DNA of 64,000 nucleotides from Citrobacter europaeus. GTDB taxonomy: Bacteria; Pseudomonadota; Gammaproteobacteria; Enterobacterales; Enterobacteriaceae. The position numbers and the translations under genes were made by a program. The notes under the pieces are model-generated. The model did not search any database. It saw only the letters and a program-made list of their open reading frames with translations, and had not been told where the DNA came from. Below, one piece after another: positions 55,311 to 63,770 of this stretch. The stretch covers positions 2,480,001 through 2,544,000 of the forward strand of contig CP083650.1 in NCBI GenBank assembly GCA_020099315.1, written 5' to 3'. Each line of letters opens with the position of its first letter. The stretch's first letter is position 1.

Positions 55311-56564
55311 GTGAGCCGTACAACAACTGTCGATACCGCGCCAACCAGCGATGTTGATGAACAGATAGTTACCCCGCCGGATGGTTTTATCAAACGCGGA
55401 ACATCCCCATTTATGCGCGTCACTCTGGCGCTGTTTTCCGCCGGGTTGGCGACTTTTGCTCTCCTCTATTGTGTGCAACCCATACTACCAGTGCTCTCAA
55501 ACGAGTTTGGAGTCTCTCCTGCCAGCAGCAGTATTTCGCTTTCCATCTCAACGGCGATGCTGGCGATCGGTTTACTGTTTACCGGTCCACTTTCCGATGC
55601 GATAGGCCGCAAGCCGGTAATGGTTACGGCGCTACTGCTCGCGTCCTGCTGTACGTTGCTTTCGACGATGATGACCAGTTGGCACGGTATTTTAATCATG
55701 CGCGCGCTGATAGGGCTTTCGCTCAGCGGCGTGGCGGCAGTGGGAATGACCTATCTGAGCGAGGAAATTCACCCCAGCTTCGTCGCCTTTTCAATGGGCT
55801 TATATATCAGCGGTAACTCAATTGGTGGTATGAGTGGTCGTTTGATCAGCGGCGTTTTTACCGACTTTTTTAACTGGCGTATCGCGCTGGCGGCGATTGG
55901 GTGTTTTGCCCTCGCCTCCGCGCTGATGTTCTGGAAAATCTTACCGGAATCACGTCATTTCAGACCAACGTCGCTACGCCCGAAAACGTTGTTTATCAAC
56001 TTTCGTTTGCACTGGCGCGACAGAGGGTTGCCGCTGCTGTTTGCGGAAGGCTTTTTACTGATGGGGTCGTTTGTCACGCTGTTTAATTACATCGGCTACC
56101 GTCTGATGCTCTCTCCGTGGGAACTCAGCCAAGCGGTGGTCGGCCTGCTTTCCGTAGCGTATCTGACCGGGACCTGGAGTTCGCCGAAAGCGGGTTCTAT
56201 GACTACCCGCTATGGACGTGGCCCGGTAATGCTCTTTTCAACCGGCGTAATGTTGGCTGGACTGTTGATGACTCTGTTCACTTCGCTGTGGTTGATCTTT
56301 GCCGGGATGCTGCTCTTTTCAGCCGGGTTCTTTGCCGCGCACTCTGTGGCAAGCAGTTGGATTGGACCGCGGGCAAAACGCGCTAAAGGTCAGGCGTCTT
56401 CCCTGTATCTGTTCAGCTATTATCTGGGTTCAAGCATTGCCGGTACGCTGGGCGGCGTATTCTGGCACAGCTACGGCTGGAACGGCGTGGGTGGATTTAT
56501 CGCCCTGATGCTGGTGCTGGCATTGCTGGTCGGCACACGTCTGCACCATCGTCTGCACGTTTAA
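55311..56564 (+). CDS. ynfM: MFS exporter YnfM
   Basis: A 417-residue MFS protein (arabinose-efflux-like, 12 helices), as in E. coli YnfM, which exports arabinose/drug-like compounds when over-expressed. The start is GTG 55311 behind AAGGA, giving the E. coli length; the TTG-led extension to 55290 has no support. Motif A LSDAIGRKPVMVTALLLAS lies near residue 93 and a conserved C-half loop RAKRAKGQASSLYLFSYYLG near 350. It lies divergent from the LysR gene ynfL. Confidence 0.93.
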   Translation: MSRTTTVDTAPTSDVDEQIVTPPDGFIKRGTSPFMRVTLALFSAGLATFALLYCVQPILPVLSNEFGVSPASSSISLSISTAMLAIGLLFTGPLSDAIGRKPVMVTALLLASCCTLLSTMMTSWHGILIMRALIGLSLSGVAAVGMTYLSEEIHPSFVAFSMGLYISGNSIGGMSGRLISGVFTDFFNWRIALAAIGCFALASALMFWKILPESRHFRPTSLRPKTLFINFRLHWRDRGLPLLFAEGFLLMGSFVTLFNYIGYRLMLSPWELSQAVVGLLSVAYLTGTWSSPKAGSMTTRYGRGPVMLFSTGVMLAGLLMTLFTSLWLIFAGMLLFSAGFFAAHSVASSWIGPRAKRAKGQASSLYLFSYYLGSSIAGTLGGVFWHSYGWNGVGGFIALMLVLALLVGTRLHHRLHV

Positions 56565-56569
56565 TCTAC

Positions 56570-56590
56570 GATGCCCGGGTTCCGGGCATC
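56570..56590. terminator. Hairpin between ynfM and the CPBP gene
   Basis: GATGCCCGG-gtt-CCGGGCATC is a 9-bp stem between convergent genes. T-richness is poor on both sides, so it is a moderate shared terminator. Confidence 0.6.
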
Positions 56591-56597
56591 ACCTTCA

Positions 56598-57284
56598 TCA
56601 ACCAGGCTGTAACGTCTGAGCCGCCATTTGCAGGGCAATAACCGTCCCGTTCATCACTATATGCAGCATAACCGGCATCAACAGCCCGTTACTTCTCAGT
56701 CTGGCGATGATCAAAACCTGCGACACAAGAAACAACATCAGCAACGTGCGCAAATCCACATACTGTGTATGCATGATGGCAAAAATGACCGATACCACCA
56801 CCGACGACAGCCAGGTTTTATTATTGAACCAGTACTGGAATGCGTTGAATAAACAGCCCCTGAAAACAATTTCTTCATAAACTGGCGCAATAAATATCAG
56901 AGTCAGAGTGGATAACCACAGCGCGTAGCTGTTTAGGGATATCTGGCTGGTCACCCACGCTTCGGTTTGTCTGAGGCCCAGAATCCATGGCAGGATGAGC
57001 TGAATAAACAACAGCGCCACGAACAAAATGGTAAACCACCTGGCGTTGAAAATTCCTTTGCCCAACCCCTCTCTTTTTCTGAAGAAGAAATAATACAGCG
57101 GAACCAGCACAACAAATTCCAGCGCAAACAGCAGCGGAAAAAGTAGCCCTTTGGCAAGCAGTGTCTGGCTCGCGGGGAAAAATAACGGGGTAAACGTGAG
57201 ACCAAACATCAGTAAAAACATGGAAAAACAGCCAGCAACCGCTTTGGTTCTGACGATATACAGGTTGTCGGCATCCTGTGACAT
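56598..57284 (-). CDS. CPBP-family intramembrane metalloprotease
   Basis: A 228-residue protein with seven or so membrane helices and an intact CPBP/Abi (PF02517) active site: the glutamate pair and arginine in YEEIVFRG (residues 136-143), His172 in FAIMHTQY, and His208 with Asn212 in LHIVMNG. Family members cut or modify membrane peptides; in bacteria some give self-immunity to bacteriocins. No bacteriocin gene is visible next to it. In K-12 this side of ynfM holds asr. It is transcribed alone, and the start ATG 57284 has GGAGAT upstream. Confidence 0.87.
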   Translation of the reverse strand: MSQDADNLYIVRTKAVAGCFSMFLLMFGLTFTPLFFPASQTLLAKGLLFPLLFALEFVVLVPLYYFFFRKREGLGKGIFNARWFTILFVALLFIQLILPWILGLRQTEAWVTSQISLNSYALWLSTLTLIFIAPVYEEIVFRGCLFNAFQYWFNNKTWLSSVVVSVIFAIMHTQYVDLRTLLMLFLVSQVLIIARLRSNGLLMPVMLHIVMNGTVIALQMAAQTLQPG

Positions 57285-57435
57285 ACGATCTCCTTGCGCT
57301 TATCAAAGATAAGTTGATGAATTATCGATATATGATAAAAATTCTCATTATCACTGACAACCTACCAACTTTTACGCAATGGCCACGGGTTCACACGAGG
57401 ATTGCGGTATAGCGCTTATCGCCAGAACATTATCG

Positions 57436-58926
57436 TCAGCTATTTAGTGGAGAATCCGCCAGCGGCAATGAAAAACGGAAACAGGCCCCAGCCGTGGAAT
57501 TAGCCAGGCTGATATCCCCCCCATGCAGCTCGAGCATTCTACGCACAATCAGTAAACCCAGTCCGCCGCGCTCTGCCCGCTGCTCACGGGGAATTAACGC
57601 GGTCGGGCGTTGAAATAATACTTCTCGTACAGCCTCTTCTACTCCTGGCCCACTGTCCTGCACTTCTGCTAATAGGCGGTCTGCATCACGCCAGACTTTC
57701 AACCGCACCTCACCCCCATCAGGCGTATGACGGATAGCGTTATCCAGCAAATTCGTCACGACTCTTTCCATCATCGACAAATCTGCATTCACCAGCGGTA
57801 GCGGTCCCATTACCTCAAGATGCAACTGCAAATGACGCGTAGCAACAGGGAGATCAAACTTCTGCGCCACATCCTGGATCAGCTCGCCAATAGCAAATCG
57901 TTCACGCTGCGGTTTTATACCGCCATGCTCAAGCCTCGCCAGTTCAAACAGCTGTTGTGACAGATGGCGAACCTTATGTCCCTGGCGCAGCGCGATGCTA
58001 AGATAATGCCGATTTTCCTCCGGCGTCATGGTATCGGCTTTCAGCGACAGCATTTCCAGATATCCCAGCAGGGAAGTCAGCGGCGTACGTAAATCGTGCG
58101 AAATATTGGCTATAAATTCTCTGCGCTGACGATCGCTATCCGCTAATAAATCCCATTGCAGGGCAATTTTCTGCGCTAATTCGATAAACGCATTGTTCAG
58201 CAATGCTATTTCATTCGCCGGTGCCGGTTCGGGATCTTTTTGCGCCAGCTGTTTGATGACGCTAATGCTGTCTTGCTCCAGTTTAACCACCTGTCCTGTC
58301 AGTCTTTTCACCGGGTTCGTCACCCATCGCCACACCAGGAATCCAGCGATTGCGCCGGCTAATAAAACCAGTATTAACGTCCAGGCCACGGTATTCCAGA
58401 GCGTTTTTTGCCAGGCGGTATTCGCCAGCGTATTCAGGTCTTCGCCCTGCAAAATAATGTACAAATAGCCATGCAGCTCACCGTTCAATAAAACTGGCGC
58501 GGCGCTGAATACTTTTTGTTGGCTGCTGCGCGGATCGTTGCCGTATACGGGCAGTTCATCCGAATTAAGGAAAACCTGAATCGGCTGTACGCTAATTTTC
58601 TGTCGCTGAATATGCCCGGGCGGGGCGGCATCGGCGAGTATTTCACCTGACGGAGAGACCAGATACAGCTCCACGCTTGGGTTGAGCGTCATCAGGTGAT
58701 TAAAAAGTCCTTTTAAGATCTGGCGATTAACCTGACCACTGGCATCAATAAGCGACTCACTTTTGACAATTTTGCTCGCCAGCTCCAGTGAAAGTCTCTG
58801 CACCATGGCGTCGCCATACTGTTTACTGCTGCGGATCTGGACAACGCTGACGGTAACAGCGCAAATCAGCATAATGGCGGTAAAGACAAGGGTCAGGCGC
58901 TGGCTTAGCGACAGGCGATAAATCAT
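57436..58926 (-). CDS. Two-component sensor histidine kinase
   Basis: A 496-residue membrane kinase. TM1 spans about 10-30, a periplasmic sensor (31-175) has a PAS/sCache-like LVSPSGEILADA stretch, and TM2 spans about 176-200, followed by HAMP. The dimer/phosphoacceptor box is FIANISHDLRTPLTSLLGYLE with His277. The ATP domain has NLLDNAIRHTPDGG (N box), DSGPGV (G1) and GGLGLLIVRRML (G2). Its ATG overlaps the response regulator stop by four bases. It is not HprS: length and sequence differ. It lies next to msrPQ, which in E. coli is controlled by hprRS. Confidence 0.9.
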   Translation of the reverse strand: MIYRLSLSQRLTLVFTAIMLICAVTVSVVQIRSSKQYGDAMVQRLSLELASKIVKSESLIDASGQVNRQILKGLFNHLMTLNPSVELYLVSPSGEILADAAPPGHIQRQKISVQPIQVFLNSDELPVYGNDPRSSQQKVFSAAPVLLNGELHGYLYIILQGEDLNTLANTAWQKTLWNTVAWTLILVLLAGAIAGFLVWRWVTNPVKRLTGQVVKLEQDSISVIKQLAQKDPEPAPANEIALLNNAFIELAQKIALQWDLLADSDRQRREFIANISHDLRTPLTSLLGYLEMLSLKADTMTPEENRHYLSIALRQGHKVRHLSQQLFELARLEHGGIKPQRERFAIGELIQDVAQKFDLPVATRHLQLHLEVMGPLPLVNADLSMMERVVTNLLDNAIRHTPDGGEVRLKVWRDADRLLAEVQDSGPGVEEAVREVLFQRPTALIPREQRAERGGLGLLIVRRMLELHGGDISLANSTAGACFRFSLPLADSPLNS

Positions 58927-59654
58927 GGCTGATGCTCCGTGTTAACCGCAGCAAGCTTATAGCCCCGTCCCCAAACCGTGAGAATAATTTCCGGCTCCGC
59001 AGCATCTTTTTCAATTTTGGTCCGCAGGCGATTGATATGACTGTTCACCGTATGCTCATATCCTTCGTGCTGATAGCCCCACACCTGATCTAACAGCGCC
59101 TGACGCGAAAAGACCTCCCCTGGATGACGAGCGAAAAAATAGAGCAGATCGAATTCACGCGGCGTTAAATCAAGCGATTTACCGTGCTGGCGGACTTCCC
59201 GGGCTAATGGATCAATCTCTACGCCATGGAGGGTGATAATCCCCGCTTCCATACGCAGGTTCTGACTCATAGCCTCCTGACGGCGAAACAGTGCTTTCAC
59301 TCGGGCCATCAACTCGAGCACCGAGAAAGGTTTGGCCAGATAATCATCAGCCCCCATTTCCAGTCCCAATACGCGATGAGTTTCACTGGTACGAGCGCTG
59401 ATAATGATGACCGGAAGATAGAAGCTCATTTGACGGATCCGACGACAAATCTCCAGACCGTCCACGCCCGGCAGCATCAAATCGAGGATAACGGCATCCC
59501 AGACATGCTTCTCAAGTTGCTCAAGCGCTCGTGCCCCATCAGCCTCATGAATAATTTCGTACCCTTCATCCTTCAGGCTCAGTTGCAAAAGTGCGGCAAT
59601 ATCGCTGTCATCTTCCACCAAAAATATCTTTTTTGCGCCAGCCATCAGTGTCAT
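58923..59654 (-). CDS. OmpR-family response regulator
   Basis: About 243 residues. The receiver domain has the acidic pair VEDDSD, the phosphoacceptor Asp in VILDLMLPG near residue 58 and the lysine in AKPFSVLEL. The C-terminal winged helix (DLTPREFDLLYFFARHPGEVFSRQALLDQVWG, then HINRLRTKIE) is OmpR/PhoB-type. The start is taken as ATG 59654; ATG 59645 (MAGAKK) is equally possible, and the TTG at 59690 is unlikely. It is divergent from msrP, with about 180 bases between them, so it probably regulates both msrPQ and itself. Confidence 0.88.
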   Translation of the reverse strand: MTLMAGAKKIFLVEDDSDIAALLQLSLKDEGYEIIHEADGARALEQLEKHVWDAVILDLMLPGVDGLEICRRIRQMSFYLPVIIISARTSETHRVLGLEMGADDYLAKPFSVLELMARVKALFRRQEAMSQNLRMEAGIITLHGVEIDPLAREVRQHGKSLDLTPREFDLLYFFARHPGEVFSRQALLDQVWGYQHEGYEHTVNSHINRLRTKIEKDAAEPEIILTVWGRGYKLAAVNTEHQP

Positions 59655-59756
59655 CCCCCTCTCATCATGCTGAAAGCTTACCTCAGGCAAGGGGCGGAAG
59701 TTATCACAAAATTTTTAACTTTTCGTGAGGATCCTGGGATACGCAGGCGCACAGTA

Positions 59757-59770
59757 TGTCGTTATCGACA
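59757..59770. promoter_or_regulatory. Dyad in the response regulator/msrP intergenic region
   Basis: TGTCG-ttat-CGACA is a perfect 5-bp inverted repeat about 65 bases upstream of msrP. It could be a binding site for the adjacent response regulator, though OmpR-type factors usually bind direct repeats. Confidence 0.4.
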
Positions 59771-59834
59771 CGCCAGACATCAACAGGGAAACGTCGCTTT
59801 GTTTTCCCTACTATGAAAATAAAAAGGAAACGTT

Positions 59835-60839
59835 ATGCTGAAAAAACGTCCACTTCGGGAAGCTGATGTTACAGCCGAGTCAGTATTTTTTATGCAACGA
59901 CGACAGATCCTCAAAGCACTTGGGATAGGCGCGGCGGCGGCGTCGTTGTCTGCCCCGACACAAGCCAGTTTGTTAAATTGGTTTAAAGGCAACGATCGTC
60001 CGCCTGCACCGGCGGGCAAACCACTCGGGTTTACAAAACCCGAGCTTTGGCAAAACAGTCTGCCCCTGACGCCGGAAGACAAAGTGACGGGCTACAACAA
60101 TTTCTACGAGTTTGGTCTGGATAAAGCCGATCCTGCCGCTAATGCCGGTAGCCTGAAAACCGATCCCTGGACGTTGACCATCAGCGGTGAAGTGAACAAA
60201 CCGTTAACGTTGGATCATGATGCGCTGACCACTCGTTTTCCATTAGAGGAGCGTATTTACCGGATGCGTTGCGTTGAGGCATGGTCGATGGTTGTGCCAT
60301 GGGTCGGTTTTCCTTTGCATAAATTATTGGCGCTGGTTGAGCCAAACAGCCACGCCAAATACGTCGCCTTTGAAACTCGCTACGCTCCTGATGAAATGCC
60401 CGGCCAGAAAGATCGCTTCATTGGTGGTGGGTTGAAATATCCCTATGTTGAAGGTCTGCGTTTGGATGAGGCTATGCACCCACTGACACTGCTGACCGTG
60501 GGCGTGTATGGCAAAGCGTTGCCGCCGCAAAACGGGGCGCCGATACGCCTGACCGTACCCTGGAAGTACGGCTTCAAGGGCATTAAATCGATAGTCAGTA
60601 TTAAGCTCACGCGCGAGCAGCCGCCGACCACCTGGAATATGTCAGCGCCGAACGAATACGGTTTTTACGCCAATGTAAATCCGCAGGTCGATCACCCTCG
60701 CTGGTCTCAGGCCACAGAGCGTTTTATCGGTTCGGGTGGCATTCTCGATGTACAGCGACAGCCCACATTGCCTTTCAATGGTTATGCAGATGAGGTGGCC
60801 TCTTTATATCAGGGTATGGATCTACGGGAGTACTTTTAA
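59835..60839 (+). CDS. msrP: Periplasmic methionine sulfoxide reductase, catalytic subunit MsrP
   Basis: A 334-residue molybdoenzyme of the sulfite-oxidase fold that repairs oxidised methionine in envelope proteins; E. coli MsrP (YedY) has the same length. The Tat signal [19 protein letters not shown] (residues 19-37) cuts after TQA. The Mo-ligand cysteine is in [11 protein letters not shown]. The pterin-binding region [19 protein letters not shown] and the C-terminal [17 protein letters not shown] are intact. It gets electrons from MsrQ, coded directly downstream. Confidence 0.96.
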   Translation: MLKKRPLREADVTAESVFFMQRRQILKALGIGAAAASLSAPTQASLLNWFKGNDRPPAPAGKPLGFTKPELWQNSLPLTPEDKVTGYNNFYEFGLDKADPAANAGSLKTDPWTLTISGEVNKPLTLDHDALTTRFPLEERIYRMRCVEAWSMVVPWVGFPLHKLLALVEPNSHAKYVAFETRYAPDEMPGQKDRFIGGGLKYPYVEGLRLDEAMHPLTLLTVGVYGKALPPQNGAPIRLTVPWKYGFKGIKSIVSIKLTREQPPTTWNMSAPNEYGFYANVNPQVDHPRWSQATERFIGSGGILDVQRQPTLPFNGYADEVASLYQGMDLREYF

Positions 60840-61466
60840 GTGAGGCTAACCGCAAAACAGATAACCGGCCTGAAAGTACTGCTGCATCTCGCCGGTTTTT
60901 TACCCCTGCTGTGGCTCTTCTGGGCCACACAGCATGGCGGATTGGGGGCCGACCCGGGAAAAGATATCCAGCACTTTACAGGCATCACCGCACTGAAGTT
61001 TTTGCTGGCTACCCTGCTGGTATCACCGCTCGCACGATACGCAAAGCAGCCTTTGTTATTTCGCACCCGACGGTTGTTAGGCTTGTGGTGCTTTGCATGG
61101 GCTACGTTGCATATGCTCAGCTATGCGCTGCTGGAGTTGGGTATGCAAAATCTGGGATTGCTAGGACATGAACTGGTTTCACGCCCATGGCTAACGCTGG
61201 GCATGACGGGTTGGATTATCTTACTCCTGCTGACGCTGACCTCCACGCAAGCCGCGCAACGTAAAATGGGCAAACGCTGGCAAACGTTGCACAACTACGT
61301 CTACCTGGCCGCCATTTTGCTACCGCTGCATTACCTGTGGTCGGTAAAAGTGTTATCACCGCTCCCCATTATCTACGCCATTTGTTTTGTCGTGTTGCTG
61401 GCTTTTCGCTATAAAAAGCTGTTACGGAAAACCAGGTATAAAGGTGTGTTTATGAAAAGTGAATGA
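60840..61466 (+). CDS. msrQ: Heme-binding membrane subunit MsrQ
   Basis: A 208-residue, six-helix b-heme protein (ferric-reductase-like) that passes electrons from quinol or flavin to MsrP. It starts at GTG 60840, directly after the msrP stop. Helices are [59 protein letters not shown] and so on. Heme ligands are likely the histidines in ATLHMLSY and [18 protein letters not shown]. It ends at 61466, where the direct repeat begins. Confidence 0.94.
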   Translation: MRLTAKQITGLKVLLHLAGFLPLLWLFWATQHGGLGADPGKDIQHFTGITALKFLLATLLVSPLARYAKQPLLFRTRRLLGLWCFAWATLHMLSYALLELGMQNLGLLGHELVSRPWLTLGMTGWIILLLLTLTSTQAAQRKMGKRWQTLHNYVYLAAILLPLHYLWSVKVLSPLPIIYAICFVVLLAFRYKKLLRKTRYKGVFMKSE

Positions 61467-61541
61467 ATCACGGTAAACTTCTTACTACACCTAAGCAGAA
61501 CGAGAACAAAAAATGAGTAACAATGATAATTACCATCAGCT
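61466..61541 (+). repeat. 76-base direct repeat, left copy
   Basis: It is identical to 63695-63770 except for one base (61483 T, 63712 C). It holds the leader and the first ten codons of the M32 carboxypeptidase gene. The two copies bracket the SUMF1 gene pair. Confidence 0.95.
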
Positions 61542-61581
61542 TTCTCAGACATTCAACAGGTTCACCATCCTGAAAAACTAA
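61513..61581 (+). pseudogene. Broken 5' end of an M32 carboxypeptidase gene
   Basis: The frame gives MSNNDNYHQLSQTFNRFTIL and stops after two more residues (KN). The first ten residues equal the start of the peptidase at 63742, and the next few still follow the pattern (TF-x-R) of its TRTFLRLSRF. The rest of the gene is missing, so this is a leftover of a duplicated or disrupted copy. Confidence 0.8.
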
Positions 61582-61682
61582 CAGCGGCGGACAAGAAGGC
61601 ATTTCGCAACCTACTTTCGGAATTCGTCGTGTCTTGAGTATGTTATCCTGAGCTTGATCAGATGAACCAGGAAAAGGATTTC

Positions 61683-62714
61683 ATGATGAAAAGGCTCAGT
61701 TTTAGCCGCATTCTTAAGAGGTGCGGTATTATATTCTTATTATTCTTCGTTTTTTTGACGCAAATGTTCTACAGCAACGGCTTATATAAAAGCGCTATTT
61801 GGCTTGACGGGCTTTATCGGAAGCACACACAAGGCCCCTCCTCATCTGTCACCGCCTTGATGACGCCGGAAACTGTCGAAAAGAACAAATCACTTATTAA
61901 GCAAAGCATCACGAATGACGCCATTTTTATTGAGGGCGGCGAATTTACTATGGGTCCGGATAACTGTGATAATTATGCGCCAACGCTTTCTCAGTGCGCT
62001 GGAGCTCCTGTCTATCAGGTCAAGTTAAGTAATTATTCACTGTTAAAGTTTAAAATCACCAACCGTGATTTTGATACTTTTCAGGCTGATAATGATCAAT
62101 TTATCAATCCGCATCATGACCGTTTTGATTCTGAACGCTGGGAGAAAATTCATCAACATGGCAATCTTCCTGCCATCCTGAATTGGAATATGGCTAATGA
62201 TTATTGTCAGTGGTTAGGGAAGTTAACGGATTTGCCTGTTGCGTTACCCACCGAAGCACAGTGGGAATATGCCGCAAGAAATCGTGGTCAGTACGTTGGG
62301 TTTATGACCGACAATAATACAATAGAACCCGGAGTTAATGTTTCTTCTTTCGAAATGAGGCAAGCAATCAAGGACGGCTTTCTCACTCCTGTTGGACAAT
62401 TTCCACCTTCGCCACTTGGATTATACGATCTCTCCGGCAATGGCCTCGAGTGGGTTAATGACTGGTATTCGAGAGACAAACCTGCCGGCACCGGTCCTTT
62501 CATTGACCCCAAAGGACCGGCAATAGGGTATTTAGACAGTGAAGGCCCTGCGAAAGTCTTACGCCCTTATCAACCCAATGCTGATTCATCAGGTTTTGGC
62601 GTGACTGTGCACGATCGTTATTATGCTGCCGTTTCTGCTTCTGTTGACTCCGCCAGTTCTTACACGGCCCGCTGCGTTATTAATCATTCGCAAAGGATAG
62701 CGACTCATGAGTAA
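61683..62714 (+). CDS. Membrane-anchored SUMF1/FGE-fold protein, first of a pair
   Basis: About 343 residues from ATG 61683, behind AAAAGGA (an ATG at 61662 has no such site). A short cytoplasmic stretch precedes one TM helix, IIFLLFFVFLTQMFYS, and a linker leads to an FGE-sulfatase (PF03781) domain: FIEGGEFTMGPDN (start of the fold), LPAILNWNMANDYCQWLG, LPTEAQWEYAARNRGQ, SPLGLYDLSGNGLEWVND and the C-terminal TARCVIN. The paired copper-binding cysteines of true formylglycine-generating enzymes are not seen, so catalysis is doubtful. It is more AT-rich than its neighbours. The next gene overlaps by eight bases. Confidence 0.82.
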   Translation: MMKRLSFSRILKRCGIIFLLFFVFLTQMFYSNGLYKSAIWLDGLYRKHTQGPSSSVTALMTPETVEKNKSLIKQSITNDAIFIEGGEFTMGPDNCDNYAPTLSQCAGAPVYQVKLSNYSLLKFKITNRDFDTFQADNDQFINPHHDRFDSERWEKIHQHGNLPAILNWNMANDYCQWLGKLTDLPVALPTEAQWEYAARNRGQYVGFMTDNNTIEPGVNVSSFEMRQAIKDGFLTPVGQFPPSPLGLYDLSGNGLEWVNDWYSRDKPAGTGPFIDPKGPAIGYLDSEGPAKVLRPYQPNADSSGFGVTVHDRYYAAVSASVDSASSYTARCVINHSQRIATHE

Positions 62715-63582
62715 AAAATATTTATGGATTTCATTTCTTATCGCCGCGTTGTTGCCATGGCTGTTATTTTCTGATGCTTTGCACGATAACGTCAGCCGAC
62801 TGTTCGCCCGTGTTGGCTCAATATTTTCAACCAACGATACCAACGGCCTGGTCAGGCAAACCCAGGCCGATATGATCGAGATTAAGGGTGGCTCATTTTA
62901 CTTTGGTAAGTTTGATACTGAATATGGCAAACAACGTTATGCCGAACTGCGGTTCAATTACCCTTTAGAACTGAGAGAAGTTACCATTGATAATTTTTCA
63001 ATGACAAAATATCAGGTTACTTACGGGGATTATGCTATCTACACGCAAGTCAACGGCAAAGATCCTGTAGAGGTCACCGATCCAAATCAAAAAGAACTGA
63101 AAGAGGACCGTGTCCCGGTTTTACTCACCTGGCAAGAAGCGCGGGATTATTGTCACTGGTTGGGCAAAACAACTGGGAAGACAATGGATCTACCTACCGA
63201 AAAACAGTGGGAATATGCTGCCCGTAGCCGAGGCCAGTTTATTCTCTACCCCACGGACACCGGCATCGTAGAACCCGGAAAGAATGTACCATTGGAAACT
63301 GACAAAGAGCGAACAGACTATTCGGTGTTGCAATATAAACTGATGTCCGTGGGGAAGTTTCCTCCAAACCCACTTGGGCTCTATGATCTAGCCAGCAACG
63401 GAGATGAGTGGACGCGTGATATTTATCAGGAGACAGGTTATTGGGCTGATAACGATAAATATAAGAACGACAGAGTGGTACGCTCCCAGTCCATGAGTGC
63501 ACACGGGGGGGCACCAACAGTTTCACGCAGTTATGACGACAAGCAAGCCAGGAACACGGCACGGTGTGTCATGGAACCTTAA
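62707..63582 (+). CDS. Membrane-anchored SUMF1/FGE-fold protein, second of a pair
   Basis: A 291-residue paralogue of the preceding protein. The N-terminal TM helix (YLWISFLIAALLPWLLFSD, residues 5-23) is followed by an FGE-sulfatase domain: IEIKGGSFYFGKF, FSMTKYQVTYGDYAIY, VPVLLTWQEARDYCHWLGK, LPTEKQWEYAARSRGQ, NPLGLYDLASNGDEWTRD and the end NTARCVMEP. It lacks the two-cysteine copper site of formylglycine-generating enzyme. It is translationally coupled to the first gene (overlap 62707-62714). The role is unknown; a sulfatase substrate is not encoded nearby. Confidence 0.82.
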   Translation: MSKKYLWISFLIAALLPWLLFSDALHDNVSRLFARVGSIFSTNDTNGLVRQTQADMIEIKGGSFYFGKFDTEYGKQRYAELRFNYPLELREVTIDNFSMTKYQVTYGDYAIYTQVNGKDPVEVTDPNQKELKEDRVPVLLTWQEARDYCHWLGKTTGKTMDLPTEKQWEYAARSRGQFILYPTDTGIVEPGKNVPLETDKERTDYSVLQYKLMSVGKFPPNPLGLYDLASNGDEWTRDIYQETGYWADNDKYKNDRVVRSQSMSAHGGAPTVSRSYDDKQARNTARCVMEP

Positions 63583-63694
63583 GCGCGATGCAAAACAGAT
63601 GACTGAATGAACAAGAAAACTAAGCGTACTGTTTTTTCTCCACAGGTAGCCTTCTTTTCTGTAGCCGCTAAGATGGGTGCATAAATCGTGTATA

Positions 63695-63770
63695 AATCAC
63701 GGTAAACTTCTCACTACACCTAAGCAGAACGAGAACAAAAAATGAGTAACAATGATAATTACCATCAGCT
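63695..63770 (+). repeat. 76-base direct repeat, right copy
   Basis: It is the right-hand copy of 61466-61541, 2229 bases away, and runs directly into the intact peptidase gene. A -10-like TATAAA (63691-63696) straddles the left edge of this copy and is absent from the other one. Confidence 0.95.

Noticed and set aside
57436..59654. Assigning the two-component system as HprSR (YedVW)
   Set aside because: The kinase is longer (496 against about 452 residues), the sensor has a PAS/Cache-like stretch, and the sequence does not follow HprS/HprR as I know them.
61683..63582. A true formylglycine-generating enzyme acting on a local sulfatase
   Set aside because: The copper-site cysteines are not visible and no sulfatase gene lies in the window.
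61466..63770. A transposon with target-site duplication
   Set aside because: No transposase and no terminal inverted repeats are seen, and 76 bases is too long for a target duplication of known insertion elements.
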